The notes beneath the pieces are model-generated. The model searched no databases and was not told the DNA's origin. It saw nothing but the letters and a program-made list of their open reading frames with translations. This document shows positions 45,067 to 55,855 of a stretch of 64,000 nucleotides of DNA, one piece after another; position 1 is the first letter of the stretch; each line of letters opens with the position of its first letter. A program made the position numbers and the translations under genes. This DNA comes from Triglochin maritima (lineage: Eukaryota > Streptophyta > Magnoliopsida > Alismatales > Juncaginaceae). The stretch covers positions 16,408,501 through 16,472,500 of the forward strand of contig OY821787.1 of NCBI GenBank assembly GCA_963682175.1. The letters are read 5' to 3'.

Positions 45067-46880
45067 CTTAGTGACCAATACCAAATGTCATTCTGTTCTT
45101 TAATCCACTCGATCCCATTAGGGTGATTAATCTTGATTTATGTCATATGCTCTTCGAATGTTTTTTTATCAGGAGCCGCACCAGCATGACAAAATTTATT
45201 TTGCGATTCTTGATTCATGCACCAAGCATGTCTCACAATATTTCCAGTACTTTGTCTCAAACAAAATCTGTGAACATGGCCTTGTTCAGGGGAAGAATGT
45301 ATGCACAATATTAGTAAGGGCTGGAAATTGATCACTAATGATGTACAATCCATCTCGTGTGCATACTCTGCTCGAAAAATTACTTAAGAACCACTGCCAT
45401 GAGCTTCCAAATTCTTTTCCAACCACTGCAAATGCTAAATGAAATAAACCAGAGTTTTCACTGGTACCCATGGCAACAAGAAAAGTACCATGAAACTTGC
45501 CAAACAAATGCATGTCATCATCACTACAAGTCTGCAATGTTTGGAACCTTCAATGGATGTCGTAAAAGACAAGAAAATCCATTGAAATTGCTCAATCTTT
45601 CAGTTTAACATCTTTGTCTTAATCTCAACTAGTGTGCTAGGGTTGGTGGTGGAAATATTAATAATAAAGTGTCTTAAATTATGATAAGTTGCCTAATCCA
45701 CTCTATATATACTTTTTCCAGTGCTTTCTTCCAGGTGTACCAAGCTTTATCATACTTGATATCTATGAAATAATTTGTCTTCACTAGTGTTTAGATTTCT
45801 ACAGGAGTGTAGTGATGTTTGTTTGAATAGTGAAAGAATCTTGTTGGAAATTAATCCTGTATCACATTGCACGTTGTTTTGCAAAAGACCCTCGTTACTG
45901 AAGTTGTGTTCAGATATGTACATCTTAACTTTAAAACATTATTTACTTTCATTGTAAGATGCATGTATTTTCCAATCGCAACATTTCTTCAAACAAGCTG
46001 TAAATAACTTTTCCCCAGACACTAACACTTTGAATTGGATGCTTTTTCACAGATGCCATTCTTTTAAATGATTTACAAAATCTTTTTTGTAGCAAATGTT
46101 CTACGCAACAAATTAACCATGTCCATCTTTAAAGTTAGAAACTTCATTCTGTGCACCAATTCGGTGTTCGACATTCTCAATCACTGAATGTCGAATCCAA
46201 TTCTCATTAGGATCTATGTCTAGCAAGTGCCTCAAATCTGGTAGTGCTGTCAATAATGACAATTCATTACTAATGATGGCTTCATGTTTGGTGCACATTC
46301 ACATGAATGATTTAGTGTGCTACATTTAATATTGATATATACCGCGTCTATAATATGATGAAACATGATCTGCAACTCTGGAAATGCTATAGTTAGGATC
46401 TACATCAACCATGTCTATCTCTTGATCATTCATCTGACATTTTATTTCACTATCATCTATCTTATCATTATTTTCATCTTCAACCCGCCTTTCCTCATAT
46501 TGTAATGCTACTATGCCTTTTTCATAATTACCAATATCCATTGGTGTGTGAAGAGATGACTCAAATATAATGTGAGAAATTGAGGACGAAGTACCTGCTT
46601 CATATTGACTACATGTCAGTGGCATCGTTTGAGAATCCTCAATCAACTGACTGGTCTGCATAGTATTATAATGTTTTGGTTGTTTCTGAACAAACAATAC
46701 AATGATCTTCATGCTATCAAATAAAGATAACATCGTTTCCATGCTCTAATCATCAAATACATCAGCATTGTTATACTTTCATATGATGGCGACTTGAATG
46801 TTAACGTCATTTCAAACACTTATTTCTGAAAACCACAAACTCGACAAACTTTTTCACATCATCATATCACATTATAGGAG
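45067..46880 (-). pseudogene. MULE (MuDR-type) transposase remnant, split by an Athila-like element
   Basis: On the minus strand MHLFGKFHGTFLVAMGTSEN and SGLFHLAFAVVGKEFGSSWQ WFLSNF (45286-45537) match the MULE transposase core (DxxHLKGKxxGTLLxAxxxDxNxxxxPLAFAxVxxExxxSWxWFL). NHPNGIEWIKEQNDIWYWS near 45100 is a later block. The acidic frame at 46326-46742 with DMVDVDPNYSISRVADHVSS and the piece near 46780 represent the N-terminal part. Frameshifts and stops are frequent. The left side ends at a copy of AGGAG (46876-46880) and the gene's 5' flank resumes at 55453. Confidence 0.7.
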
Positions 46881-48294
46881 TGATTGAACGTTTTATATTA
46901 AACCGCAAGTGCACGGCCGCGATGAAGCGGTGGCAAGTACGGGTCGTACTCAGGGAGGTGAGTAGCCTTTTGCTTGTACGAAATCAAGTGGCAAAAATAG
47001 GGGGAGAAAGATGTTTATGCTACTCTACTCTATACTACGCTAAGAAGTAGGAAATGCGAAAGGAAGAACCAAACAATGAAATAATAACTAAGCTAAGAAC
47101 AAAGGAAGAATGCTGGAATACAGAAATGGGAAAACCCCTAAGGGGTGGAGTGAGTGCACACATGCAAAGAGGTGGGTGTAGAATACATTCTTTAAGCACA
47201 TGAAGGTGGTATTTATCAAGCATAGGAAGTGTCTAAATGTTATGGCAAAACCTATCAATCTATTCATCAACTTAGTTGATTAACATTTACATATGCAAGT
47301 TGTTTATTTCAGAACCTAAACAAGCATGAGAGGTGTCTAATCATTTTGGCAAAACTCATCAAGTTATAAATTCTATGCTAAACAAGCAAGCATACATTCA
47401 TGTTTTTATCAACACATAAAAAATAAAGCATTCATCCCATTCTCTAATGCATGTATGTACATCTACTCCACCCCCCAAAGGGGATGGAACTACTCACTAA
47501 ACATTACACTAATTATTAAACTAAGCAAAGAAAGCATATTAAAACTAAGCTAGAAATAAAAGACGATTAAACTAAAACATGCACACACAATAAAAGAAGC
47601 ATAAACAAACAATGAAAGAAACACAAAACTTTATTGATAAAATGACTCACATTTCAATTAGCATCCTCCTACTTTAGTGTGTGCTTCAAGGCCTCACTTC
47701 TAGTAGGAAGAATAGCCACTTAAAATATGGAGTGATTACAATGGAAGGTGAAGAGTTCTATTTATAAGCATGGAAAAAGCTAATCGGGGACAATCCCCCG
47801 ATGTGGGACTAAACTAATACCACAAATAGCCTAAACGAACATTAATACAAGTCCAGGAGAAATTTGGGCGGATCCTGAGTAATATGGACCGCCAATTAGC
47901 GGTCCAAGACCGCCAATTGGCGGTCCAAAAACTTTGGATCGCGTTGGAATTTGTTGTGGGCTTTTCGTTCTGGTATTGTTGGTCTTTGATGCGGTTACTT
48001 GACTTGTTGGAGCTCCGACCCAAGTCGAATTGGTAAAATACTCCCCATGATGGTGTGGAGTATTCTGTTTTGCTCTTAGGTCCTTCAGTCTTGCAATCAG
48101 GTCCTTCTTCCTTGCATCTTGGTCCCCAGATCTCACAATTCAGTCCTTTTTCCCAGCTTTTGGGTCCTTTTATGCTTCATCTCTTCAAACCTATTTATTC
48201 CTGAAAACTAAACATAAAACTCGTGACATAGCATTGTTTAGGTGAAAGAAAATGGATATAAGATACAAATATAAGCATGAAATGATGTCAATCA
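46881..48294 (-). repeat. 3' LTR of the Athila-like element, 1414 bp
   Basis: It runs from TGATTGAACGTTTTATATT to AATGATGTCAATCA. The minus-strand TATA box is at 47759-47766. Two palindromes, GGACCGCCAATTAGCGGTCC (47886-47905) and GACCGCCAATTGGCGGTC (47908-47925), lie about 120-165 bp upstream of it. Confidence 0.92.
47886..47925. promoter_or_regulatory. Two CCAAT-containing palindromes in the Athila-like U3
   Basis: The second unit is a perfect 18-bp palindrome and contains CCAAT on each strand. The first has one A/G mismatch in its centre. Equivalent pairs are at 30151-30190 and 63798-63837. The 5' LTR of this element has only one (55060-55079). CCAAT is the NF-Y core in plants; binding here is inference. 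Confidence 0.75.
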
Positions 48295-48295
48295 A

Positions 48296-48308
48296 ATACC
48301 CCCACACC
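48296..48308 (-). other. Polypurine tract next to the 3' LTR
   Basis: AATACCCCCACAC on the plus strand is the inverse of GTGTGGGGGTATT, adjoining the LTR. The same family shows GTGTGAGGGTATT at 22106-22118. Confidence 0.85.
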
Positions 48309-49883
48309 TAACTTTTGCTAGTCCCGAGCAAAACAAAGAAAGAGAAAAGCATACGAAAAACAAGAAATCATAACTCACTTTCGTAGGAATCACGGTTGCA
48401 CTTAGCACGTGCAACAAGCCGTTAAACCTCATTGTCGCCAAGGAGGAGGAGTGTTGTCTCCTGAGGGTTTTCAGCGGATATACCCACAAAATCCAAACAA
48501 GATACATTAATCAATCTAGCTACACAACTCGTTGGACTTATTTTGTCGATCATGGGACGCGGTAATACTACGGGTCGACTCTATATATGTAATCCGTCCA
48601 CACACCTAACCTAATGAGTTATTCGTGAAAGTTAGTCAAGGACTTAAGTGAAAGACATGGGCAACCTTAACTTCTGAATGTGATACAATGTGTAAAGTCC
48701 ATTTTGGTTCTTATTTGACTCTTTTTTTCTTTTTCTTTTTTTTCTTTTTCTTTGGAGCATTTTATTGGTTGGTGTTTGTTTCTCCCAGGGTCAGGTTTCG
48801 TGCATCATTGCCTATGAGGACTTACACTATCACGTACACCTTCCCCCAAATCTCCACATAGGGCGATCCCTACCACCCGTGTAACGGGAGTTCGGTCGGT
48901 GCATCCCAAGTCAGATGACTCGAAAGCACCAGGCACAAAGTCCCCTCAGACCTACTTTCCCGAGTGATAGGAGCCGTGCGAGAAGGGAGAACACCACTTA
49001 TTTACTTATCTATATGGGAACCAAAACCCCTACACTTAAGTTTCACAAAAAGAGATTAAGGGCCCTTGACTACGACAAACTTCCTTATACTAACAGACAC
49101 GAATTATTTGACTCACTAGGTTCAGGGTGGACTCCTTTAAATGTTTGAGTACTGAAACCCTATGATTACACGCCCCCCGAGGGAAAACCGGGGTGCATCC
49201 TAACGACTCGATAATACGTAAAGCCAGTAAATTAGAAATCCTAATGCATCAAGTTCAAGACAATTTTGAGAGCTTCTTTTTACTTTGCCTCTCAACGGTT
49301 TTGCACATGCTAAACACACGCAAAACCCACAAAAACATTTTCTTTCGCAAACACATGAAGATTTTGAAAGAAATGTGAAAATTTTAAAGCACTAGGCAAG
49401 CAAAAGAAGACAAGTCACCCAAGGATCATGGCAAGCAGATATATCGATATTAAATGCAGCACACTAACATGACCCTATCAATACACACAAAAGAAAACAA
49501 AATCAAAAGAAAAATACTCGACTATGTACACACGTAAAACACCCCCACACCTACTTCATGCATTGTCCTCAATGAATGTGAGCATAATACTAAATGGATT
49601 TATGCATGAAAAAAGAAGATCTCACCAACATGAAGCACAACAGGAAGTTCATGGTTATAGTGATGGACACAAACCCAAATTTCCTCAAAACCTATAAGAT
49701 ACTGAAGAAGGGAGACACATACGTGAAGAAATGGGGCCCAAGTACACAAGGGTTGGGGCCCACAACAATCAATGCTCGCTCATGGAGTCTTTTATTACAC
49801 AATTTTTTTTTCTTTTGCTCTTTTTTTTCGACTTTTTTTTACATGATATATACAACAACAATGATATTCTCATAATCATTTGG
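48309..49883 (-). other. Athila-like 3' non-coding region with a second polypurine tract
   Basis: No long frame is present. Inverse GTAGGTGTGGGGGTGTTTT at 49536-49554 nearly duplicates the LTR-proximal tract 1.24 kb away. T-rich runs lie at 48720-48755 and 49800-49842. The CCGTGTAACGGGAG block (48880-48893) recurs inverted at 58837-58850 in the older element. Confidence 0.65.
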
Positions 49884-51452
49884 TCAAGGAACATCAAATG
49901 AGCACATCAAGTCATGAGGACCAGAGACTTGCCGAGATGGGCAAACTTCACTGGTACTCTGAGGTGTCATGAGGGGTGAAAGGTCAAAGATGAAAGGCTC
50001 GAACCCCTCATGATATTGGTTGGGTGTGGGCAACAAAGAATGAAGTTGTGTTGCCTCACTAGGGTTTAATTGCTCATCGAAGAAAACCCTCCAACCAATA
50101 GGCGGGTGCATCGGAATGAGTTCCTCAGGCTCATTCGATGGATGCAGCAGACTTGCATCACTAAGAATGGGGCTTCTCCCCAAGTCATCCAACAAGGACC
50201 TCCCACCATCATTTAGATCATCAAGCATAAGCTCGGTTATAGGTGGGTCCTTGTTGGAGTCAATATGAAGCTCAAATGGCTCAATGGCCATGGGACATGA
50301 GGTAGAGACACCTTCTGGTATAGGCATATGATGAGGTGTCTCACTCTCACTAGTACTCTCAACTGAATCATGCAACGAACACTCCCCTTGGACATTCATG
50401 TTCGAGGCCAGGTCACTCTGTTGCATTGCAAAGACAGGCAATGAGTTTTCGCTGGGCCCACGAACATTCTCAACGGGTTGCATTGGGGTTAGGGGTGTTC
50501 GTTGATTTTGTGGTGCTTTCTCCAATTGGCGGATGAGATTTAGATTTAAAGGTTCATCCATGGGTTCCTGTTGCTTACCAGAGTTGAACACATGAAACTC
50601 GGCACTCATGTTACCGAATGAGAGCTTCATGAGACCATTTCTACAATTAATCAAGGCATTGGAGGTTTCCAGAAATGGTCTACCCAAAATCAAAGGTATT
50701 TGAGAGTGGGTGTTCGCAACAGGATTGGTATCGAGGACAACAAAATCGACTGGAAATATAAAATCTCCAACTTTGATAAGCATATCCTCGATAATCCCCA
50801 TGGGAATACGAATGGATCTATCCGCCAATTGGAGGGTGATCTTCGTTGGTTTCAATTCTCCCAAGTTCAACTGTTTATAAATAGAGAATGGGAGGAGGTT
50901 GACCGCTGATCCTAAATCAAGCAAAACATTGCTCATTCTAGTGTCCCCTATCGTACACTGAATAGTAGGACACCCAGGGTCCTTGTATTTTGTGTAGGTG
51001 GGATTGGACAAAAGTGAGCTGATATTTGCAGCCAAGAATGCTTTCTTAGGAACATTGGTCTTCCTCTTGGTTGTGCAGAGATCCTTCAACACTTTGGCAT
51101 ATTGAGGTATTTGTTGGATGACATCCAACAAGGGGATGTTAACCTTTACTTGCTTAAACAACTCTAATATCTTGTCCGTGTTGTCACTCTGCTTTTTGGT
51201 TAACCTACTTGGATAGGGAGCTTTTGGCAGATAGGTTTTCTGCGGTGCCTGAGAAGAAAGCTTTGGTGTATTACCCTCACCCTCAGCCTCTTCTTCACCA
51301 CCATTCCCACTGAGGGGCTGCATAGATGGTGGTTGTTGTGGCAAGGAAATGTGATTGTCAACCTGTTTTCCATTCCTTAAGGTCACAATGGAATTGACAT
51401 GGTGAACAGGTTCCTCCACATGGTTCACTTGCGTCCCCCGAGGTACCACATT
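49884..51452 (-). CDS. Aspartic protease and C-terminal region of the Athila-like polyprotein
   Basis: About 522 codons follow the gag stop at 51453-51455 without changing frame, beginning Asn-Val-Val-Pro. The first 100 residues are polar; a helix typical of this lineage (ILELFKQVKVNIPLLDVIQQ) precedes the retropepsin. The active site is LLDLGSAVN at about residues 176-184 (usual form DLGASVN), then IYKQLNLGELKPT, LQLADRSIRIPMG and ILGRPFLETSNALI. The final 200 residues have no known domain, but PPIGWRVFFDEQLNPS is echoed in the 58-kb relative (QPVGWRVWINNHVYNA). There is no RT after it. Expression would need readthrough of one TAG, or a separate message. Confidence 0.88.
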   Translation of the reverse strand, partial: NVVPRGTQVNHVEEPVHHVNSIVTLRNGKQVDNHISLPQQPPSMQPLSGNGGEEEAEGEGNTPKLSSQAPQKTYLPKAPYPSRLTKKQSDNTDKILELFKQVKVNIPLLDVIQQIPQYAKVLKDLCTTKRKTNVPKKAFLAANISSLLSNPTYTKYKDPGCPTIQCTIGDTRMSNVLLDLGSAVNLLPFSIYKQLNLGELKPTKITLQLADRSIRIPMGIIEDMLIKVGDFIFPVDFVVLDTNPVANTHSQIPLILGRPFLETSNALINCRNGLMKLSFGNMSAEFHVFNSGKQQEPMDEPLNLNLIRQLEKAPQNQRTPLTPMQPVENVRGPSENSLPVFAMQQSDLASNMNVQGECSLHDSVESTSESETPHHMPIPEGVSTSCPMAIEPFELHIDSNKDPPITELMLDDLNDGGRSLLDDLGRSPILSDASLLHPSNEPEELIPMHPPIGWRVFFDEQLNPSEATQLHSLLPTPNQYHEGFEPFIFDLSPLMTPQSTSEVCPSRQVSGPHDLMCSFDVP

Positions 51453-52982
51453 CTAATTTTGCATGTGTTGTTGTTGGTACATACGGGGGTTAGCCTCAAG
51501 CTGGCTAGGAAAAGACCCTCTCTCTCTTTCATGTACAGACTGAGCCAATTGGCCCATCTGAAGCTCTATAGATTTGATGGTCTGCTGATTTGAAGTGAGA
51601 ACTTGACTCGTGGTTGACATAAATTTTTTCATTGAGTTTTCAAGTCCACGAGTCAAGGTCTCAAGCGAATTGAATCGAGTTTCCATATTGTTGGAATTTA
51701 GGAAACCCGATTGATTGGTGGTTTGCGCTTGGGGTTGCTGATAAGATTGTGCATGCATGGGAGGTTGGTGTGATTGGTAAGGTGGTCTAGAGGAGTTTGG
51801 AGGACCACCCGGGGCATTAGTTTGGTTCCATGAAAAATTGGGGTGGTTCCTCGATCCAGGATTATAAGATGATGAGTATGGGTCATTCCTAGCTCTGTCA
51901 TAGATGGCGTTGACACGCTCCATCTCAGGAGGAATAGACACACACTCGCTTTCTACATGACCTACCCTACCACATGAATGACAAGGAACTAGACCACATG
52001 TGGACATGTGAGGTGCACCTTGTTGGTTTTGGAGCTCAATCGAATCCATACGGCGCATTAAGGCCGCCATGTGTGCCTCGGTGGCCGTAGTGGTATCGAC
52101 AACAAATGCGGCACCCGATCTAGTCGAGTTTGCATTCGCGATCCTTGCTCCTATGCTAGATAATGCAGGTGGCTCCCTCACACTCTCCCATTGCATGGTT
52201 TTCTCAGCGAGGTCTTCTAGGAAAGCCCATGCCTCCCTTTCATCCTTTCCCAAGAACTCTCCTTGACACATGGACTCAAGGAGCGTTCTTGACGGGATGT
52301 GAATACCTTCGTAAACAATCTGACAAAGGCGCCACAACTCGATGCCATGGTGAGGGCATGAGGTTAGTAGCTCCTTGAACCTCTTTAAGTATGCATGGAA
52401 TGGTTCGGTCTCATGTTGATAGAACGAATTGATTTCGTTCCTCAATTTTTGAGTCCGATGATTTGGAAAGTACTTCTTGAGGAATGCAGATTGAAACTCG
52501 TCCCAAGTCTTAAAGGCATTCGCCTGGTTGCTGTACAACCACTTCTTGGCGTCATCCTTTAGTGCAAAAGGAACGAGCCTAAGATGGATGGAGTCTGTGC
52601 TAAGTTGTTGCAACTTGAACATAGCACAGACCTCCTCAAATTCCCTGAGAAAGATATAGGGGTCACCCTTCCCAGTGAAGCGATGGAGCATGGAAATAAA
52701 CTGAGGCTTAACCTCAAAATGGTTCCCATTAGCCTTTGGCAATACGATGCATGAGGGTAGAGCTGTACGGCTCGGGTAGCATCGATCACGTAGAGGTATG
52801 GGAACGACAACAGGACGCTCAGGTGGGTCCAACAACTGCTCCTCCTCGAGGAAATTAGCAGCCATTGAACCCGAACTATGTGCGACACGAGAGGAGGAAG
52901 GTGTCGAGAAATCGATGACCGAAGTCGGATGGACAACGCTCCTCGTCAAACGACCACTCTCGTATCGTGTCCACGAAAGCAT
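51453..52982 (-). CDS. Athila-like Gag
   Basis: The open frame of about 510 codons runs from an ATG at 52982; a second ATG at 52865 (MAANFLEEEQLLDPPERP) is an equally good start. The retrotransposon Gag domain lies in FEVKPQFISMLHRFTGKGDP, LVPFALKDDAKKWLYSNQAN and FLKKYFPNHRTQKLRNEINS. A CCHC zinc knuckle (CHSCGRVGHVESEC, C-x2-C-x4-H-x4-C) follows in the second half. A Pro/Gln/Asn-rich tail ends LEANPRMYQQQHMQN and TAG (51453-51455). Gag packages the RNA into particles. The frame is intact. Confidence 0.92.
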   Translation of the reverse strand: MLSWTRYESGRLTRSVVHPTSVIDFSTPSSSRVAHSSGSMAANFLEEEQLLDPPERPVVVPIPLRDRCYPSRTALPSCIVLPKANGNHFEVKPQFISMLHRFTGKGDPYIFLREFEEVCAMFKLQQLSTDSIHLRLVPFALKDDAKKWLYSNQANAFKTWDEFQSAFLKKYFPNHRTQKLRNEINSFYQHETEPFHAYLKRFKELLTSCPHHGIELWRLCQIVYEGIHIPSRTLLESMCQGEFLGKDEREAWAFLEDLAEKTMQWESVREPPALSSIGARIANANSTRSGAAFVVDTTTATEAHMAALMRRMDSIELQNQQGAPHMSTCGLVPCHSCGRVGHVESECVSIPPEMERVNAIYDRARNDPYSSSYNPGSRNHPNFSWNQTNAPGGPPNSSRPPYQSHQPPMHAQSYQQPQAQTTNQSGFLNSNNMETRFNSLETLTRGLENSMKKFMSTTSQVLTSNQQTIKSIELQMGQLAQSVHERERGSFPSQLEANPRMYQQQHMQN

Positions 52983-54032
52983 GCACAAAGGTGCACACAC
53001 ACCAAATTTTTTATTTTTTTAACAAAGAATGTACGTAGAGGAGAAGACGGGGGAACACAGGAGAGAAAGAATGACTCAGGAGAGAAGGGAAGAATTCCTT
53101 ATGCTGCGGTGGATGGGTACAGGTAGAAGCACACAAGCAAACAAGGCTCAAGCAATCCTAAGGTCGCTATAGGTCCTTACAACTAGACGACGCCTAACTG
53201 CGAGGTCACACGGCCTCAACACGCCTCACCTCCCTACAACGAGGACCACAAAGCCCAACAAGTGAGTAAAGATCCGGAGATCTCGTCTCTCCTACTATCG
53301 ACAAAGTGGGCAACGCCGATCAGGTTATGACGGTCGGGACCGGATCACTCTCCTAATGCATCCGAATTCCATAAGGCCAATGTCGACTTGATTTTAGAAA
53401 TTAGGCTCTTGATTAGTGTGGTTTTTGGGGCGAAGGAAAGGGTGATGAAATCCCCCACCTTATCTTTTACGGGACAGCCCCTCCTTAGTAGCGTTTTGGA
53501 GTCTTAATCTAACAATCAACTCTCCAAACAAAACGCTCAACTCACACTTGTTGCAATGCACTTCCTACTAACTAATGTATGTTCATACGAAATGCATGAA
53601 TGAGAGTAGAAGGTGCGTACCTCACGCCAGCTCTCAACAACAGAAAATAAAGCTAAGATAAAAGACAATCTAAATGCCTAACTCACATACATGATGCATG
53701 AGCTAAACAAAAAGAATGCCTAATCTTTTGCTTTGAGTTTTAGGGTCCAAGTTGCTTAAGGGAAGTTGATTATTAAGCTGGGAACAATCTAAGAGTCAGA
53801 ACATGCAAAATTGAGTCCCAGATTACTATATCAATTATGGCAACACGACAAAGAAATAAGAAGGCAAAAGCAGCTCACCAGACCGCCAATTGGCGGTCCA
53901 AATTGCCCAGCTTTCATCCAAATTTTTCCAGATGTCTCTCCTTTCGACTCCAAGTCTCCTGAAACAAAGGAAAACTACAAAACAAAAATTAAATCCACTT
54001 GAATCGTCCAAACAAGAGTCTGGACTGGCACC
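52983..54032 (-). other. Athila-like 5' leader between primer site and gag
   Basis: About 1 kb without a long frame. It holds a perfect GACCGCCAATTGGCGGTC at 53881-53898, the same 18-bp palindrome as in the LTR, about 160 bp downstream of the 5' LTR. Confidence 0.6.
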
Positions 54033-54050
54033 TCCCCGGCAACGACGCCA
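54033..54050 (-). other. tRNA-Asp primer binding site
   Basis: The minus strand reads TGGCGTCGTTGCCGGGGA, one base from the TGGCGCCGTTGCCGGGGA site used by Athila-type elements. It lies six bases inside the 5' LTR end. Confidence 0.88.
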
Positions 54051-54056
54051 AAAACT

Positions 54057-55447
54057 TGATTGAACGTTTTATATTAAACCGCAAGTGCACGACCGCGATG
54101 AAGCGGTGGCAAGTACAGGTCGTCCTCAGGGAGGTGAGTAGCCTTTTGCTTGTACGAAATCAAGTGGCAAAAATAGGGGGAGAAAGATGTTTATGCTACT
54201 CTACTCTATACTACGCTAAGAAGTAGGAAATGCGAAAGGAAGAACCAAACAATGAAATAATAACTAAGCTAAGAACAAAGGAAGAATGCTGGAATACAGA
54301 AATGGGAAAACCCCTAAGGGGTGGAGTGAGTGCACACATGCAAAGAGGTGGGTGTAGAATACATTCTTTAAGCACATGAAGGTGGTGTTTATCAAGCATA
54401 GGAAGTGTCTAAATGTTATGGCAAAACCTATCAATCTATTCACCAACTTAGTTGATTAACATTTACATATGCAAGTTGTTTATTTCAGAACCTAAACAAG
54501 CATGAGAGGTGTCTAATCATTTTGGCAAAACTCATCAAGCTATAAATTCTCTCCTAAACAAGCAAGCATACATTCATGTTTTATCAACACATCAAAAATA
54601 AAGCATTCATCCCATTCTCTAATGCATGTATGTACATCTACTCCACCCCCAAAGGGGATGGAACTACTCACTAAACATTACACTAATTATTAAACTAAGC
54701 AAAGAAAGCATATTAAAACTAAGCTAGAAATAAAAGCCGATTAAACTAAAACATGCACAAACAATAAAAGAAGCATAAACAAACAATGAAAGAAACACAA
54801 AACTTTATTGATAAAATGACTCACATTTCAAGTAGGATCCTCCTACTTTAGTGTGCGCTTCAAGGCCTCATTTCTAGTAGGAAGAATAGCCACTTAAAAT
54901 ATGGAGTGATTACAATGGAAGGTGAAGAGTTCTATTTATAAGCATGGAAAAAGCTAATCGGGGACAATCCCCCGATGTGGGACTAAACTAATACCACAAA
55001 TAGCCTAAACGAACATTAATACAAGTCCAGGAGAAATTTGGGCGGATCCTGAGTAATATGGACCGCCAATTAGCGGTCCAAAAACTTTGGATCGCGTTGG
55101 AATTTGTTGTGGACTTTTCTTTCTGGTATTGTTGGTCTTTGATGAGGTTACTTGACTTGTTGGAGCTCCGACCCAAGTCGAATTGGTAAAATACTCCCCA
55201 TGATGGTGTGGAGTATTCTGTTTTGCTCTTAGGTCCTTCGGTCTTGCAATCAGGTCCTTCTTCCTTGCATCTTTGTCCCCAAATCTCACAATTCAGTCAT
55301 TTTTCCCAGCTTTTGGGTCCTTTTATGCTTCATCTCTTCAAACCTATTTATTCCTGAAAACTAAACATAAAACTCGTGACATAGCATTGTTTCGGTGAAA
55401 GATAATGGATATAAGATACAAATATAAGCATGAAATGATGTCAATCA
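54057..55447 (-). repeat. 5' LTR of the Athila-like element, 1391 bp
   Basis: It is near-identical to 46881-48294. The main difference is the absence of one 23-bp palindrome-bearing unit, leaving a single GGACCGCCAATTAGCGGTCC (55060-55079). Confidence 0.92.
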
Positions 55448-55452
55448 AGGAG

Positions 55453-55855
55453 TAACATTCATTATCCGTCTATAACCACCTTCATATTCTGAATTTAATA
55501 ATCCCATAAAAAACCAGTATAAATTCGGTACCAGAGCTCATTATTGTGACTATACAAAATATAACTATTATACATAACAATAACATCCATATAATCACTA
55601 TACATGCATTCCAAAGAAAACATTCCATCTTATCAAACCAAAATCCAAACCATAACAAAAGCCAACCATTGAGTTTCCTTTTCGTCGGAGAGAGAGAATC
55701 AAGTATGATTGGGCGGTTGGAGGAGGAGAAGAAGGGGTTGGTGACCCTTTTCTCATCCTAGGCAAAAAAATATCTCGGATACCATTTTTAGTGTAATAAA
55801 ACTGGTACCAGAGTTGGCATTTATTTGCCTCATATTTTGCCAAATAAGTTTCACA
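55453..55855 (-). other. 5' flank of the split MULE
   Basis: It continues the host sequence after the second AGGAG. It is AT-rich, with two GGTACCAGAG occurrences (55529, 55803). No coding block is recognised; by position it would be upstream of the MULE reading frame. Confidence 0.4.

Larger units (their letters stand above)
46881..55447 (-). mobile_element. Complete Athila-like Ty3/gypsy element with gag and protease only
   Basis: Two LTRs (46881-48294 and 54057-55447) are flanked by the perfect duplication AGGAG (46876-46880, 55448-55452). In element orientation: 5' LTR, tRNA-Asp primer site, 1-kb leader, gag-protease frame, 1.6-kb 3' region with two polypurine tracts, 3' LTR. No reverse transcriptase, RNase H or integrase is present in its 8,567 bp, so it must be mobilised in trans. 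The LTRs differ by few bases plus one 23-bp unit. It inserted in an old MULE. Confidence 0.92.

Noticed and set aside
47035..47270. Short minus-strand frames in the Athila-like LTRs, repeated at 54211-54446
   Set aside because: They recur only because the LTR recurs; about 60 codons with no domain.
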